A DNA stretch of 64,000 nucleotides from Roseithermus sacchariphilus (GCA_003285105.1 CP030158.1:372001-436000); one strand, 5' to 3'. Numbered from the stretch's first letter, positions 45,439-54,608 are shown. Made by a program: numbers and translations. Notes: generated from the sequence alone by a model not told the origin.

Positions 45439-45464
45439 CTCGGGCGATGGTCTCGGGCGATGGT
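45439..45464 (+). repeat. two perfect tandem 13-bp units
   Basis: CTCGGGCGATGGT occurs twice, back to back. Confidence 0.88.
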
Positions 45465-45515
45465 ACGGCCGGCACTCGCTGGCAGCAAACGTGTGGTGGA
45501 TGGACGGGTTCCACG

Positions 45516-45559
45516 CAGCTGCCGGGCAGCTGCCCGGCAGCCGCCCGGCAGCCGCCCGC
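45516..45559 (+). repeat. four tandem 11-bp units
   Basis: Units CAGCTGCCGGG, CAGCTGCCCGG, CAGCCGCCCGG and CAGCCGCCCGC, 71 bp before the adenosine deaminase start. Confidence 0.85.
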
Positions 45560-45629
45560 TGAAACAGCCGTTGCGGCGGCGGGTTCATGCTGCCCTACCC
45601 GTTCCGTTTGCTCGTTCCACCCGCTCGCC

Positions 45630-46700
45630 ATGCCCCCGTCCCCTCCGCTGACCCGCGACGACCTGCTCGCCTGGCCCAAGGCCGAACTGCACTGCCACCT
45701 CGACGGCTCGCTGCGGCTCACCACGCTGCTGGAACTGGCCCGGCAACAGGGCAAACGATCCCTCCTCCCGGCCGACGACGTCGAGGGCCTCGAAGCTATC
45801 CTGCGGCAGATCGACGCGTCGGAGTCGCTGGAGGCATACCTGGCCTGGTTTCGCTACACGATCCCGCTGATGCAGTCGGCCGCGGCGCTGCGGCGGATCG
45901 CCTACGAACTGGCGGAGGACAATGCGCGGGAGAACGTGCGCTACCTGGAAGTGCGCTACGCGCCGATCCTCCACCGGGAGGAGGGGCTGACGCTGGAGGC
46001 GGTCAACGACGCCGTGCTGGACGGCCTGCGCCAGGCCGAGCGTGACTTTGGCATCCGGACGAACCTGATCATCTGCGGCCTGCGGGATCGCTTCGAGAGC
46101 GCTTCGCTGCGCCAGGCCGAACTGGCCGTCGCCTACCGCAACCGGGGCGTGGTGGCGTTCGACCTGGCCGGCGGCGAAGCCGGAAACCCGCCCAAACACC
46201 ACCTGCACGCGTTCTATTACGCCCGCAACCATCTGCTCAACCTGACCGTCCACGCCGGCGAGTCGTGGGGGCCGGAGTCGATCCATCAGGCGCTGTTCTA
46301 CTGCGCCGCCCACCGCATCGGCCACGGCATCACCCTGCGCGAGGACCCGGACTTGATGCAGTACGTCATCGACCATCAGATCCCGCTGGAGATCTGCCCG
46401 ACCAGCAACGTGCAGACTCACGTCGTCGGCGGCTACGAAACCCACCCGATCCGGGAGTACGTCGCCGCGGGCGTCCCGGTCACGGTGAACACGGACAACC
46501 GCCTCTTCAGCCGGACGAGCGTCACCGACGAGCTGTGGCGCGTCCACACCCGCTGCGGCGTCTCGGCCCGCGACCTGCGGGAGATCGCGCTGAACGGCTT
46601 TCGCTTCGCCTTCCTGCACTGGGACGAAAAGCAGGCGCTGCTGCGCGAAGTGCTGGATGCCTTCCCGATGCCGCCCACGTCGCACACGCCGGTGTGGTAG
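45630..46700 (+). CDS. add: adenosine deaminase
   Basis: Deaminates adenosine or deoxyadenosine to (deoxy)inosine in purine salvage. 356 residues. Zinc and catalytic residues: AELHCHLDGSLR (His-x-His), TVHAGESWGPESI (His and catalytic Glu), RIGHGI, and VTVNTDNRLFS with the zinc Asp. The second Asp of the vertebrate TDDP motif is Asn, which is common in bacterial enzymes. CPTSNVQT is also conserved. The start is ATG 45630; the frame upstream runs through the tandem repeats and is rejected. Confidence 0.9.
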   Translation: MPPSPPLTRDDLLAWPKAELHCHLDGSLRLTTLLELARQQGKRSLLPADDVEGLEAILRQIDASESLEAYLAWFRYTIPLMQSAAALRRIAYELAEDNARENVRYLEVRYAPILHREEGLTLEAVNDAVLDGLRQAERDFGIRTNLIICGLRDRFESASLRQAELAVAYRNRGVVAFDLAGGEAGNPPKHHLHAFYYARNHLLNLTVHAGESWGPESIHQALFYCAAHRIGHGITLREDPDLMQYVIDHQIPLEICPTSNVQTHVVGGYETHPIREYVAAGVPVTVNTDNRLFSRTSVTDELWRVHTRCGVSARDLREIALNGFRFAFLHWDEKQALLREVLDAFPMPPTSHTPVW

Positions 46701-46707
46701 CCCCATG

Positions 46708-46755
46708 CCACCGCCCGGCGCCACCGCCAGGCGCCGCTGCCAGGCGCCGCTGCCC
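46708..46755 (+). repeat. nearly four tandem 13-bp units
   Basis: Units CCACCGCCCGGCG, CCACCGCCAGGCG and CCGCTGCCAGGCG, then the partial CCGCTGCCC, in the spacer between add and aroA. Confidence 0.85.
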
Positions 46756-46797
46756 ATCCCCCTCCCCCGCGTCGAACTCCCCGCCCGTTTCCCCTCC

Positions 46798-48078
46798 ATG
46801 ACCCAGCACGTGACCCCGGCCGCGCGCCTGCGCGGACGCGTCGACCTCCCCGCCGATAAGTCCATCGCCCACCGGGCCGCCCTGCTGGCCGCTCTGGCCG
46901 ACGGCACCTCGCACCTCGTGGACTACCCGAGCGCCGCCGATCCGCAGTCCACCCTGGCCTGCCTGCGTCGGCTCGGCGTCGCCATCGAGCCGCGCGGCGA
47001 CCTGCTGCAGGTGCAGGGCGTCGGCCTGGAAGGCCTGCACCCGCCCGATGGGCCCCTCGACTGCGGCAACTCGGGGACGACGATGCGGCTGCTGGCCGGT
47101 ATCCTCGCCGGGCAGACCTTCGACACCACGCTCGTGGGCGACGCCTCCCTGAGCCGCCGCCCGATGCAGCGCATCGCCCACCCTCTGGCTGCCATGGGCG
47201 CCCGCCTCGACCTGACCGACGGGCACGCCCCGATCCACATCCGGGGCGGCCGGCGCCTGCACGGCATCGAGTATCCGCTCCCGGTCCCCTCGGCGCAGGT
47301 GAAGTCGTGCGTGCTGCTGGCCGGGCTCTTTGCCGAGGGCGAGACGACCGTCATCGAAACGCTGCCCTCGCGGGACCATACCGAGCGCATGCTGGGGCTG
47401 AGCGCCATCGACGTGGACGGGCGGCGCTACCTGTCCGTGGAGGGCGGCCGCCGCATCGCCGCACGCACCTGGATGATCCCCCGGGACTTCTCGGCGGCGG
47501 CGTTCTTCCTGGTGGCCGGCGCCATCGTTCCCGACGCCGAGATCCACCTGCCCGGCGTGGGGCTGAACCCGTCCCGCAGCGCCCTGCTGGACGTCCTGCG
47601 GGCGATGGGCGCGAACATCACGGTGAAAAGCGAACGCACGCGCGGCGGCGAGCCCATCGCCGACCTGGCCGTCTCCACCTCCGAGCTGCGGGGGGTGTCC
47701 GTCGGCGGCGCGATCGTGCCTAACCTGATCGACGAAATCCCGATCCTGGCCGTGGCCGCCGCCTGTGCCGCCGGGCGCACCGAGATCCGCGACGCCGGTG
47801 AGCTGCGCGTGAAGGAAACCGACCGGCTCGCCGCCATGGCTACGAACCTCCGGGCGCTGGGTGCGCGGGTGGAGGAGCACGAAGACGGCCTCGTCATCGA
47901 AGGCGGACGCCCCCTCCACGGCGCCGAGGTGGACAGCTTCGACGATCACCGCATCGCCATGGCCATGGGCGTGGCCGGCCTCGTCGCCGAGGGCACCACA
48001 ACCGTCCACGACGCCGACTGCGCGCGGATCTCTTTCCCCGGCTTCTGGACGGCGCTGGAGCGCTTACGCGAGGGGTAA
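46798..48078 (+). CDS. aroA: 3-phosphoshikimate 1-carboxyvinyltransferase (EPSP synthase)
   Basis: 426 residues. Joins PEP to shikimate-3-phosphate in chorismate synthesis. LPADKSIAHRAALLAALADG near the start holds the conserved Lys-Ser. LDCGNSGTTMRLLAGIL holds the second conserved block, with SLSRRPMQRIAHPL and PSAQVKSCVLLAGLFAEG after it. VKETDRLAAM and SFDDHRIAMAMGVAG close the fold. The sequence NSGTTMRLLAG has Thr/Met where class I enzymes often read NAGTAMRPL. The start is ATG 46798, just after the 13-bp repeats; 97 bp follow the add stop. Confidence 0.95.
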   Translation: MTQHVTPAARLRGRVDLPADKSIAHRAALLAALADGTSHLVDYPSAADPQSTLACLRRLGVAIEPRGDLLQVQGVGLEGLHPPDGPLDCGNSGTTMRLLAGILAGQTFDTTLVGDASLSRRPMQRIAHPLAAMGARLDLTDGHAPIHIRGGRRLHGIEYPLPVPSAQVKSCVLLAGLFAEGETTVIETLPSRDHTERMLGLSAIDVDGRRYLSVEGGRRIAARTWMIPRDFSAAAFFLVAGAIVPDAEIHLPGVGLNPSRSALLDVLRAMGANITVKSERTRGGEPIADLAVSTSELRGVSVGGAIVPNLIDEIPILAVAAACAAGRTEIRDAGELRVKETDRLAAMATNLRALGARVEEHEDGLVIEGGRPLHGAEVDSFDDHRIAMAMGVAGLVAEGTTTVHDADCARISFPGFWTALERLREG

Positions 48079-48155
48079 CCCCCCCGACGGCACGCGGCTT
48101 GCCGGAACGGCGGGCGGGAGACGGGTGCTCCGGTCCGATCTACGTGCGCAGGCCG

Positions 48156-48539
48156 TCACGTCTCGTCCTTGTGCGCCGCGTCCGGCACCCAGAGGTGCCG
48201 GTGCAGATCCACGCAGCCGTCGTCCGTGAACGTGACGCCTTCGCTGCGCAGGCGTTCTTCCATGACGAAGGGGCCTTCGAAGTGGCGGCGGCCCGTGAGC
48301 GCACCGAAGCGGTTGACGACGCGGTGGCACGGCAGGCCGGAGCCCGCGGCCGCCTTCAGCGCCCAGCCGACCGTCCGCGCCGCACTTCGCGCGCCCAGGT
48401 GGGCCGCGATGTGTCCGTAAGTGGTCACCTTCCCCACCGGGATCTCGGCCACCACGTCCCAGACACGCTGGAAGAAGTCCGGCCCGGGGGAACCCACCGG
48501 GCCGGACTTCCTTTTCTGCTGCTCGTTCGTACCGTCCAT
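48156..48539 (-). CDS. MGMT-family protein, single C-terminal domain with intact PCHRV
   Basis: 127 residues. It holds only the DNA-binding/active-site domain: FFQRVWDVVAEIPVGKVTTYGHIAAHLG, then GLPCHRVVNRFGALTG with Cys71. True O6-alkylguanine methyltransferases use this Cys; alkyltransferase-like (ATL/YbaZ) proteins of similar size usually have Trp there. So it looks like an ATL in size but a transferase in residue. Its start codon is only 13 bp from the divergent lipoprotein start, so promoters must lie inside the neighbouring genes or overlap. Confidence 0.87.
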   Translation of the reverse strand: MDGTNEQQKRKSGPVGSPGPDFFQRVWDVVAEIPVGKVTTYGHIAAHLGARSAARTVGWALKAAAGSGLPCHRVVNRFGALTGRRHFEGPFVMEERLRSEGVTFTDDGCVDLHRHLWVPDAAHKDET

Positions 48540-48552
48540 CCGCTCCTGTCCC

Positions 48553-49008
48553 ATGCGTTTCGTGTTCCTTTCGCTCGCGCTGGTGCTGCTGGTCGGCTGC
48601 CGGCCCTCGGCCTCCATCGAAGGCCGCCGGCTCGCCATCGACTACCCGGATGACGCCGAGATCGGCGAGGAGGCCTGGATTCGCATCGACGAGTATCTGT
48701 TCGAACACGTCTGCGATGCCCGTGCCGGCGACACCCTCCGGTACCCGCTGCCGTGCACCTACACCGTCTTCGATTCTGCCGGGGAACGCACCTTTGGCAG
48801 CCGGATCGACCCGCGTGCGGTGGCGCTGCATCTGGCTCAGCACCTGCAGGCGATCAACGCCGGCCGGCCGGACTCGGTTCGCTACGTGATCGGCAACCCC
48901 GCGCTCATCTCGCTCGAAGCCCGATTGCTGCTCAGCCGGGCGGACTCGGCCCGCATCGCCGTGAGCACCTCCGAAGGCTACCCCGCCCGCATCGACGTGC
49001 TCCGTTGA
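48553..49008 (+). CDS. small lipoprotein, function unknown
   Basis: 151 residues with signal and lipobox LLVGC (Cys16), then a mixed charged domain (IDYPDDAEIGEEAWIRIDEYLFEHVCDA). No family recognised. The frame extends upstream into the antisense of the MGMT-like gene, but ATG 48553 gives the signal peptide directly. It ends 49 bp before a strong terminator hairpin. Confidence 0.7.
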   Translation: MRFVFLSLALVLLVGCRPSASIEGRRLAIDYPDDAEIGEEAWIRIDEYLFEHVCDARAGDTLRYPLPCTYTVFDSAGERTFGSRIDPRAVALHLAQHLQAINAGRPDSVRYVIGNPALISLEARLLLSRADSARIAVSTSEGYPARIDVLR

Positions 49009-49057
49009 TCGAGGGAACGCCGGCAGGCGGGCGGATGCACACCGCCCGGCAAACACG

Positions 49058-49092
49058 AAGGGGCCGCCTCCCTCTCGGGAAGCGGCCCCTTT
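49058..49092. terminator. bidirectional intrinsic terminator
   Basis: AAGGGGCCGC and GCGGCCCCTT form a perfect 10-bp stem with a 14-base loop, ending in TTT on the + strand and having A/C-rich flank on the other. It sits between the convergent lipoprotein and susD-like genes and probably ends both transcripts. Confidence 0.8.
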
Positions 49093-49126
49093 GCATCGTC
49101 ATCGTTCCAGACGAACCGGGAGGCGA

Positions 49127-50878
49127 TTACTGCCGTCCCTTCATGCGGCCGTCGGGACCGTAGAAGCTGCTCCGCGGGGGCACCGTCTCGATCCGCGCCG
49201 GGCCGTACGTGGCGCTGTTGAGCTGGTGCCGCGCCGCGTGCTTGCTCGCCGGCGAGAGGCCGTTGCGCGCATCGAACGTCTTCCAGTTGTTGTCCCCGGA
49301 CGCCGTGCCCGGCTCGCCGGCATAGTCGGCACCACCGAAGGTGTAGTAGGGGATGCCGCTGATCTCCAGCTCCTCGCCGGGGATGGCATAGTGCAGCGCC
49401 GTTCCGGGCTGGAGCAGGTCATGGCGACGCATGAAGAACCACTGGATGCCGATGCTCCCCATCAGATCCAGTTCCACGGAGTACTCTTTGTGGAGGATGC
49501 GGATGAACTCGGCGTCGCTCTCGGCGCCCGTCAGCGTGAACCCGGCGGCGAGCCCGTCGGCCCCGCCGAAGTCGATGCCGGCATTGGCCAGGATGCCCTC
49601 GGTGACCGACGGCAGCGGGTGCTCCAACTGCGTCGGCACCGAGCCGTGCGGGCTGTTGTTGAGCGCCTGCGCGGCGGCCGCCTTGTCCCCCTGCCACAGG
49701 TGCGCTTCGGCCTTGATGTACTGCATCTCCGAGCCTGTGATGACCGGCACGCCGTAGCCGTCCGAGCGGAACCAGTTGTTGTTGGCGCTCATGCGCAGGT
49801 TCCAGTAGTTGGAGAACAGCGCCCGGCGCCGTGCGGCGTTGAGGAAGCCGAAGTTCGGCGTGTAGTTGAAGTAGGCCAGGCGCGGGTCATCGCTGACGGC
49901 CGGGTCGAGCACGACGCCGTCCTGCGTCGGGTACTCCACCGGGTAGCTCGGGTCGAGCAGGTGAGCCACCTTGATGTCGGTCGGCAGGTAGCCGGCACCG
50001 TCACCCAGGACGTAGGTCGACCAGTCGGCGTAGTTGCTGGTGAAGCCGGCGGCCGCCGAGGAGGCCGGCGAGAACGACGGCAGCGCCGTCCCGATGCCGC
50101 TGTTGGCATGCTGCAGGATCTGCGCCCACGGCAGGCCGGCGGCTTCGGCGTTCGTGCGGGCCTGGTTGATCAGGATCTTCGCCGCGAAGCTGTGGGCGAT
50201 CTCCTTGAACTCCGCCAGGTTGTAGCTATTGTCACCCGGCAGCAGGTCCCACAGGAACGACGCCCCGGCGGCATCGGCCGCCGCGATGGCCGTGTTCAGG
50301 TCCTCCACCGCCGCCGCGATCAGGTCGGTGTAGGGCACCGGCTGGAGCGAGGCCAGGTCCGTGTCGACGTCCACCAGATAGCCCTGGTCGTAGATGAGCC
50401 CGACGTACCCGCGGGCCACGCCCCGGATGAAGTACGCCGACGCCAGCATGCGCTGGGTCAGGTCTTCGCCGTCGACCTCGATGGTACGGCCGTCGACCTC
50501 GATGGCGCGGATGATCTCGTTGGCCGAGGAGACGGTTCCGTTGAACGTGCTCCACGGCGCGTTGAAGATCACCGCGTCGGCGAAGGTCGTGCGGTTGTTG
50601 AGGCGCTCCCGGGGCTCATCGGTAAAGCTCCAGAAGCTGAGGTAGCGGTTCGTGGAGGTCATCTGGTCGGACAAGCCGCCCATGTGGACCCCCCAGAGGT
50701 TGTTGAGTTCGTAGATCGTGTTGGTGGTGGCGCCCTGAAGCAGGCTGACCAGGTCGCCGTCTTCAGCCAGCGCGCGCTCGCGATCGGGCTCGTTCAGGTT
50801 TTCCACCGTCAGATCGCGGCAGCCGCCCAGGGCCACGAGCGTGGCCACCAGCAGCGTAAACAGGGTTATCTTTCGCAT
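49127..50878 (-). CDS. SusD/RagB-family outer membrane nutrient-binding lipoprotein
   Basis: 583 residues. Lipoprotein signal with Cys20 (VALGGC). The SusD fold shows LVSLLQGATTNTIYELNNLWG, AYFIRGVARGYVGLIYDQGYL (TPR-like helices), GSEMQYIKAEAHLWQGD and the C-terminal RIL.KEYSVELDLMGSIGIQWFFMRRHDLL signature. It caps the TonB-dependent channel encoded upstream and captures glycans or other oligomers at the cell surface. susC starts 53 bp before it on the same strand, so they form one operon. No carbohydrate-active enzyme gene adjoins, so the substrate is open. Confidence 0.9.
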   Translation of the reverse strand: MRKITLFTLLVATLVALGGCRDLTVENLNEPDRERALAEDGDLVSLLQGATTNTIYELNNLWGVHMGGLSDQMTSTNRYLSFWSFTDEPRERLNNRTTFADAVIFNAPWSTFNGTVSSANEIIRAIEVDGRTIEVDGEDLTQRMLASAYFIRGVARGYVGLIYDQGYLVDVDTDLASLQPVPYTDLIAAAVEDLNTAIAAADAAGASFLWDLLPGDNSYNLAEFKEIAHSFAAKILINQARTNAEAAGLPWAQILQHANSGIGTALPSFSPASSAAAGFTSNYADWSTYVLGDGAGYLPTDIKVAHLLDPSYPVEYPTQDGVVLDPAVSDDPRLAYFNYTPNFGFLNAARRRALFSNYWNLRMSANNNWFRSDGYGVPVITGSEMQYIKAEAHLWQGDKAAAAQALNNSPHGSVPTQLEHPLPSVTEGILANAGIDFGGADGLAAGFTLTGAESDAEFIRILHKEYSVELDLMGSIGIQWFFMRRHDLLQPGTALHYAIPGEELEISGIPYYTFGGADYAGEPGTASGDNNWKTFDARNGLSPASKHAARHQLNSATYGPARIETVPPRSSFYGPDGRMKGRQ

Positions 50879-50931
50879 GGTATGTTCCAGTCGGAAAGTG
50901 ATCGATCAGATCGAGTACGCCCGGAGCGGAC

Positions 50932-53900
50932 TTAGAAGCGCAGCTCGATGGCGCCCGTGAAGGTCCGGTAGTTGGGATAGGCGTACTCGTCGAGGCGGAA
51001 GTTCGTCGCGTTCGTCCGCAGCGCCACTTCCGGATCCCAGCCGGTGTAGTCGGTGAAGGTGAGCAGGTTGCGCCCGATCACCGAGACCTTCACCCGGTCG
51101 ACGTAGTTGCCGAGCGCGCTGCCGAGCTGCTTGCGCCCCAGCGTGTAGGAGAGCGACAGCTCCCGCAGCTTGATGAAGCTGGCGTCTTCCACGAAGTACG
51201 ACGAGGCATCGGCACCGTTGTAGATCTGCGACGAGCCGTTGGCGTAGCCGTAGTCGAAGCCCTGCGCGGCGAAGTCCTGCAGGTCCTTGTGGCGGTCGTT
51301 GAAGTAGAGCAACTGCTTGGTGTAGTTGTACACCTCACCGCCCTGAACCCAGTCCACCAGGAAGTACAGGCCGATGCCTTTGTAGTTCAGGTTCGAGGAG
51401 AAGCCGAGCGTGAAGTCCGGCTGCGTATTGCCGATCGAGACGACCATCTTCTCCCCGTTCTCATCGACGCGGTAGACGACCTGCTCATCCGGCGTGCCGT
51501 GCGTGCCTTTGGGCACCACGTAGCCATGCTGGTTGATCTCATAGTCGTCACGGGTCAGGCGGCCGTCGCCGTTCGTATCGATACCGGCGTTGAGCACGTT
51601 TCCGTTGGCGTCGAGCGTCAGGTCGTCGAGGGAGGTCAGGACTTCGTTGCCGTACATGGTGCCGTAGGGCAGGCCGGCCTCGAAGCGGAAGAGCGGGATG
51701 GCTCCACCGGCCGCCCGCGTGAAGGGCGGGATACCACCGAGGTCGGTCACCTCCTGCGTGACGCGGCTGAAGGTCAGGCCGTAGTCCCAGGAGAAGTCGC
51801 TACGGCTGATGGCCGGCCCGGAGAGCGCAAACTCGAGGGCCGTGCTCTTGATCTCACCGACGTTCCGCCACTGCGCGCTGAACCCGGCCACGGCCGGCAG
51901 CGGCACGAGCAGGTAGTCGTTCTCCACGTTCGTCACGGCATAGTTCGCTTCGAAGCTGAAGCGATTCAGGAAGCCCAGGTTCAGCCCGGCCTCGAGCTCG
52001 GCCACGCGGGACGGCTTGAGGTTCCGGTTGCCCAGGATCCCCGGCGAGATCCCCGACGAGCTCACCGAGTACGTCTCGTACTGCGCCGAGAAGGGCGGGC
52101 GCTGGCCGGAGGTCCCGTAGGACAGGCGCAGCTTCAGCTCCTGCACGTTCGGGATCGAGAAGTCCTCCGTCAGCCGATACGCGATGGACCCACGGTAGTA
52201 GGTCTGCCACCGCTCATCGGCCCCGAACGAGGACGACCCGTCCCGCCGGATCAACCCGCTGAGGATGTACTTCTCGGCATAGTCGAGGTCCACGTTGAGG
52301 AAGTAGTTCTCGGCCTTCTCGCGCGCGGTGTACGAGTCGATGTTGCGCGTCTCCGGGTCGAGACCGCCGATGTCCCGCACGCCTTTGGCGAAGTAGCGGC
52401 TGCCCGAGGCCGAGAAGGTCTCGTACTGCCGGTCCTCGTAGAGGTACTTCGCAATCGCCGTGAGGTTGAACTGGCTGAACGACTGATTGAATTGCGCCCA
52501 GAGCTCGCTGATCGCCGTCGAGTAGGTTTCCGACTGGCGCGCATCGAAGCCATCGTTGATGTTCGAGTTCGGCGTGGGCGTCTCGTAGCCTTTCGGGTAG
52601 TAGGTCTGCAGCTGCACGTACGACTTGTCGAGCGACTGCCGGCCATGCAGGGAGAACCAGTTCGTCGGGGCGAACGAGGCTTCGAAGCCGGTCAGCAGGC
52701 GATCCCGCTGGAAGCTGAACTCGCGCTGCTCGGCCACGTAGAGCGGGTTCTGCCAGTTGGAGGCCTGCACCTCGTAGCCCGTCGGCTTGTTGGAGTACGT
52801 CCCGTCCTCGTTCTTCTCCGTCAGATCCATGTACGGATCCATCGTGAGCACGGAGTAGAAGTAGTTGTCGCCCTGCCCCTGCTCCTCGAAGCTGGGCGAA
52901 TCGACGGTGATGTACGAGCCGCTGAACTTCACCCCGAAGCGCTCGCTCGGCGTGTAGTCGGCATTCAGGCGGAAGGTGTTCCGCTGGTAGGGGTCGACCG
53001 GGTCCAGCACGCCGCCCTGGCCGTAGTTCTCGAACGAAGCCAGGTAGTTGAACTGCTCGGTCGCACTGCCGACGGAGACGTAGTTCGAGTTGAACGGCTG
53101 CCCGGTGAAGACGGCGTCGATGTTGTCATAGAGCACCGGGAAGGGGTTCTCGAACCGGCGATCCGGGTCGACGGCGCCCTGCGAGCGCCCCGTCCAGGAA
53201 AGGATTTTCGACCCTTCGGGAATGGAGGCGAAGGCCGCTTCCAGTTCACTCGGCGATTCGTTGCCGGTGAAGGTGAAGTCCTGCGTCGAGCCGTCGGGCA
53301 GGCGGATCGTCAGTTCGTCCACCACCCACGGGTGCTTCGTGGCGAGCGGATACTCCCGGGAGATCTGCGAGAAGCCGAACTCCGAGCGCACCTTGACCTG
53401 CGGCCCGGCCGCCCCCTGCGCTCCGCGCTTCGTGCGGATCTGGATGACGCCGTTGCCGGCCAGCGAGCCGTAGAGCGACGCGGCGGCGGCCCCTTTCACG
53501 ACCTCGATGGACTCGACGTCCTCCATGTTGATGTCGCGCAGGCTGCCGTCGGTGATCACGCCGTCGATGATGATGAGCGGCTCCTGGCTGCCGTTGATCG
53601 TCGTCGAGCCGCGCAGCCGGATCGAGGCCGCCTGCGACGGGTCGCCCGAGGCCTGGATGATGGAGACACCGGCCACTTTGCCGCGCAGGGCGCTGGCCGG
53701 ATCGGGGGCCGGCACCTCTTCGAGTGCCTCCCCGCTGACCTTGCTGATGGAGAAGCCCAGCTTCTTCGTCGGGGTGCCCACGGCCACGCCGGTCACGATG
53801 ACTTCGTCGAGGCCGAGCAGGTCCGGCGCCAGCTCGAAGTCCTGGATCTGCGTGCCGGGCGTCAGCGTGATCTGGCGGGAGGCCGTCTGAAACCCGATGT

Positions 53901-54144
53901 ACCGCACCTCCAGCACGACGGTCTGTCCGTTGACCCGTGCCGCCGGCACCTCGAAGCTGTAGCGCCCGTTGATGTCGGTAGCCGCCCCCAGGGTCATCGC
54001 CTGGATGGCCACCTGGGCCCCGATCAGCGGCTCGCCCTGGTCATCTGTCACGGTACCCGTGATCGTGGCGCTCTGAGCCATGGCCAGTCCGGGAACCAGC
54101 CACAGGGCGAGGCACAGGGCCACGCCTGATAGCTTTTTCATCAT
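50932..54144 (-). CDS. SusC/RagA-family TonB-linked outer membrane protein
   Basis: 1070 residues. Signal peptide to about 23, then a carboxypeptidase-regulatory-like domain (ATITGTVTDDQGEPLIGAQVAIQAMTLGAATDINGRYSF) at about 27-110. The plug follows (DEVIVTGVAVGTPTKKLGFS; SALRGKVAGVSI; IEVVKGAAAASLYGSLAGNGVIQIRTKRG). The rest is a 22-strand barrel ending in an aromatic (IELRF). It imports its ligand by TonB energy with the SusD partner encoded next. The 464-bp leader upstream holds a candidate Bacteroidota promoter. It carries no N-terminal signalling extension for an anti-sigma factor. Confidence 0.95.
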   Translation of the reverse strand: MMKKLSGVALCLALWLVPGLAMAQSATITGTVTDDQGEPLIGAQVAIQAMTLGAATDINGRYSFEVPAARVNGQTVVLEVRYIGFQTASRQITLTPGTQIQDFELAPDLLGLDEVIVTGVAVGTPTKKLGFSISKVSGEALEEVPAPDPASALRGKVAGVSIIQASGDPSQAASIRLRGSTTINGSQEPLIIIDGVITDGSLRDINMEDVESIEVVKGAAAASLYGSLAGNGVIQIRTKRGAQGAAGPQVKVRSEFGFSQISREYPLATKHPWVVDELTIRLPDGSTQDFTFTGNESPSELEAAFASIPEGSKILSWTGRSQGAVDPDRRFENPFPVLYDNIDAVFTGQPFNSNYVSVGSATEQFNYLASFENYGQGGVLDPVDPYQRNTFRLNADYTPSERFGVKFSGSYITVDSPSFEEQGQGDNYFYSVLTMDPYMDLTEKNEDGTYSNKPTGYEVQASNWQNPLYVAEQREFSFQRDRLLTGFEASFAPTNWFSLHGRQSLDKSYVQLQTYYPKGYETPTPNSNINDGFDARQSETYSTAISELWAQFNQSFSQFNLTAIAKYLYEDRQYETFSASGSRYFAKGVRDIGGLDPETRNIDSYTAREKAENYFLNVDLDYAEKYILSGLIRRDGSSSFGADERWQTYYRGSIAYRLTEDFSIPNVQELKLRLSYGTSGQRPPFSAQYETYSVSSSGISPGILGNRNLKPSRVAELEAGLNLGFLNRFSFEANYAVTNVENDYLLVPLPAVAGFSAQWRNVGEIKSTALEFALSGPAISRSDFSWDYGLTFSRVTQEVTDLGGIPPFTRAAGGAIPLFRFEAGLPYGTMYGNEVLTSLDDLTLDANGNVLNAGIDTNGDGRLTRDDYEINQHGYVVPKGTHGTPDEQVVYRVDENGEKMVVSIGNTQPDFTLGFSSNLNYKGIGLYFLVDWVQGGEVYNYTKQLLYFNDRHKDLQDFAAQGFDYGYANGSSQIYNGADASSYFVEDASFIKLRELSLSYTLGRKQLGSALGNYVDRVKVSVIGRNLLTFTDYTGWDPEVALRTNATNFRLDEYAYPNYRTFTGAIELRF

Positions 54145-54608
54145 GGTGTCTTCCGATGAGTGGTTGAGGATGTACTGGGTTTGCGACGACGGCCTGAAAG
54201 CCCGGCATCGCTCCGTCCCCCGGGTGGTTCGCGCAAACCGCCGCAGGAAACGTATCGCCTCACCCCGGCACCCCGCACGGCCAGGCCGCCCGGAGAGGCA
54301 TGGGGGGAAGATATCCGAATGACAAAAGATAACCTCCTGGTTACACGACGGGCAACCCTGCCCCGGTGAGCGGGTGCCCGGGGGGGCTCTGTGGTATGCA
54401 GGAGGCGCCGAATGGCGTCCTCGCCCCTCCCACCGGACAAACCATGACGAGCAGGATCCCGTACGCCGGATGTTGCGATAGCCCCTTAAAAACGGCGTTT
54501 ACACGGTCCGGCACAAGCCCACGCCGCACATTTCATCTCACCAGCAACGTACGGCGCATGGGTGGGTGGGCGAAAGGCGCATGAACCCAACGCACGGGAC
54601 GCCTTCGC
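54145..54608. other. 464-bp spacer upstream of the susC-like gene
   Basis: No credible gene. The region contains the candidate susC promoter (54323-54355) and lower-GC segments near 54310-54350 and 54480-54550. It separates the leftward prohibitin-like gene from susC. A regulated leader for the SusCD operon is plausible, but no sigma/anti-sigma or hybrid two-component regulator gene lies nearby. Confidence 0.55.
54323..54355 (-). promoter_or_regulatory. candidate susC promoter (TTG and TATCTTTTG)
   Basis: On the minus strand, TTG (54353-54355) is followed after 21 bases by TATCTTTTG (54323-54331), close to the Bacteroidota pattern of a TTG box near -33 and TAnnTTTG at -7. It is about 180 bp before the susC start. 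Confidence 0.4.

Larger units (their letters stand above)
45264..45629. other. 366-bp spacer between divergent tatA and adenosine deaminase genes
   Basis: No gene found. It holds two repeats: CTCGGGCGATGGT twice (45439-45464) and four 11-bp units CAGCYGCCSGG (45516-45559). It must contain the promoters of both flanking genes, but no convincing TTG/TAnnTTTG pair was found. Confidence 0.6.

Noticed and set aside
51289-54129. 946-residue plus-strand frame over the susC-like gene
   Set aside because: Mirror of a well-supported TonB-linked receptor gene.
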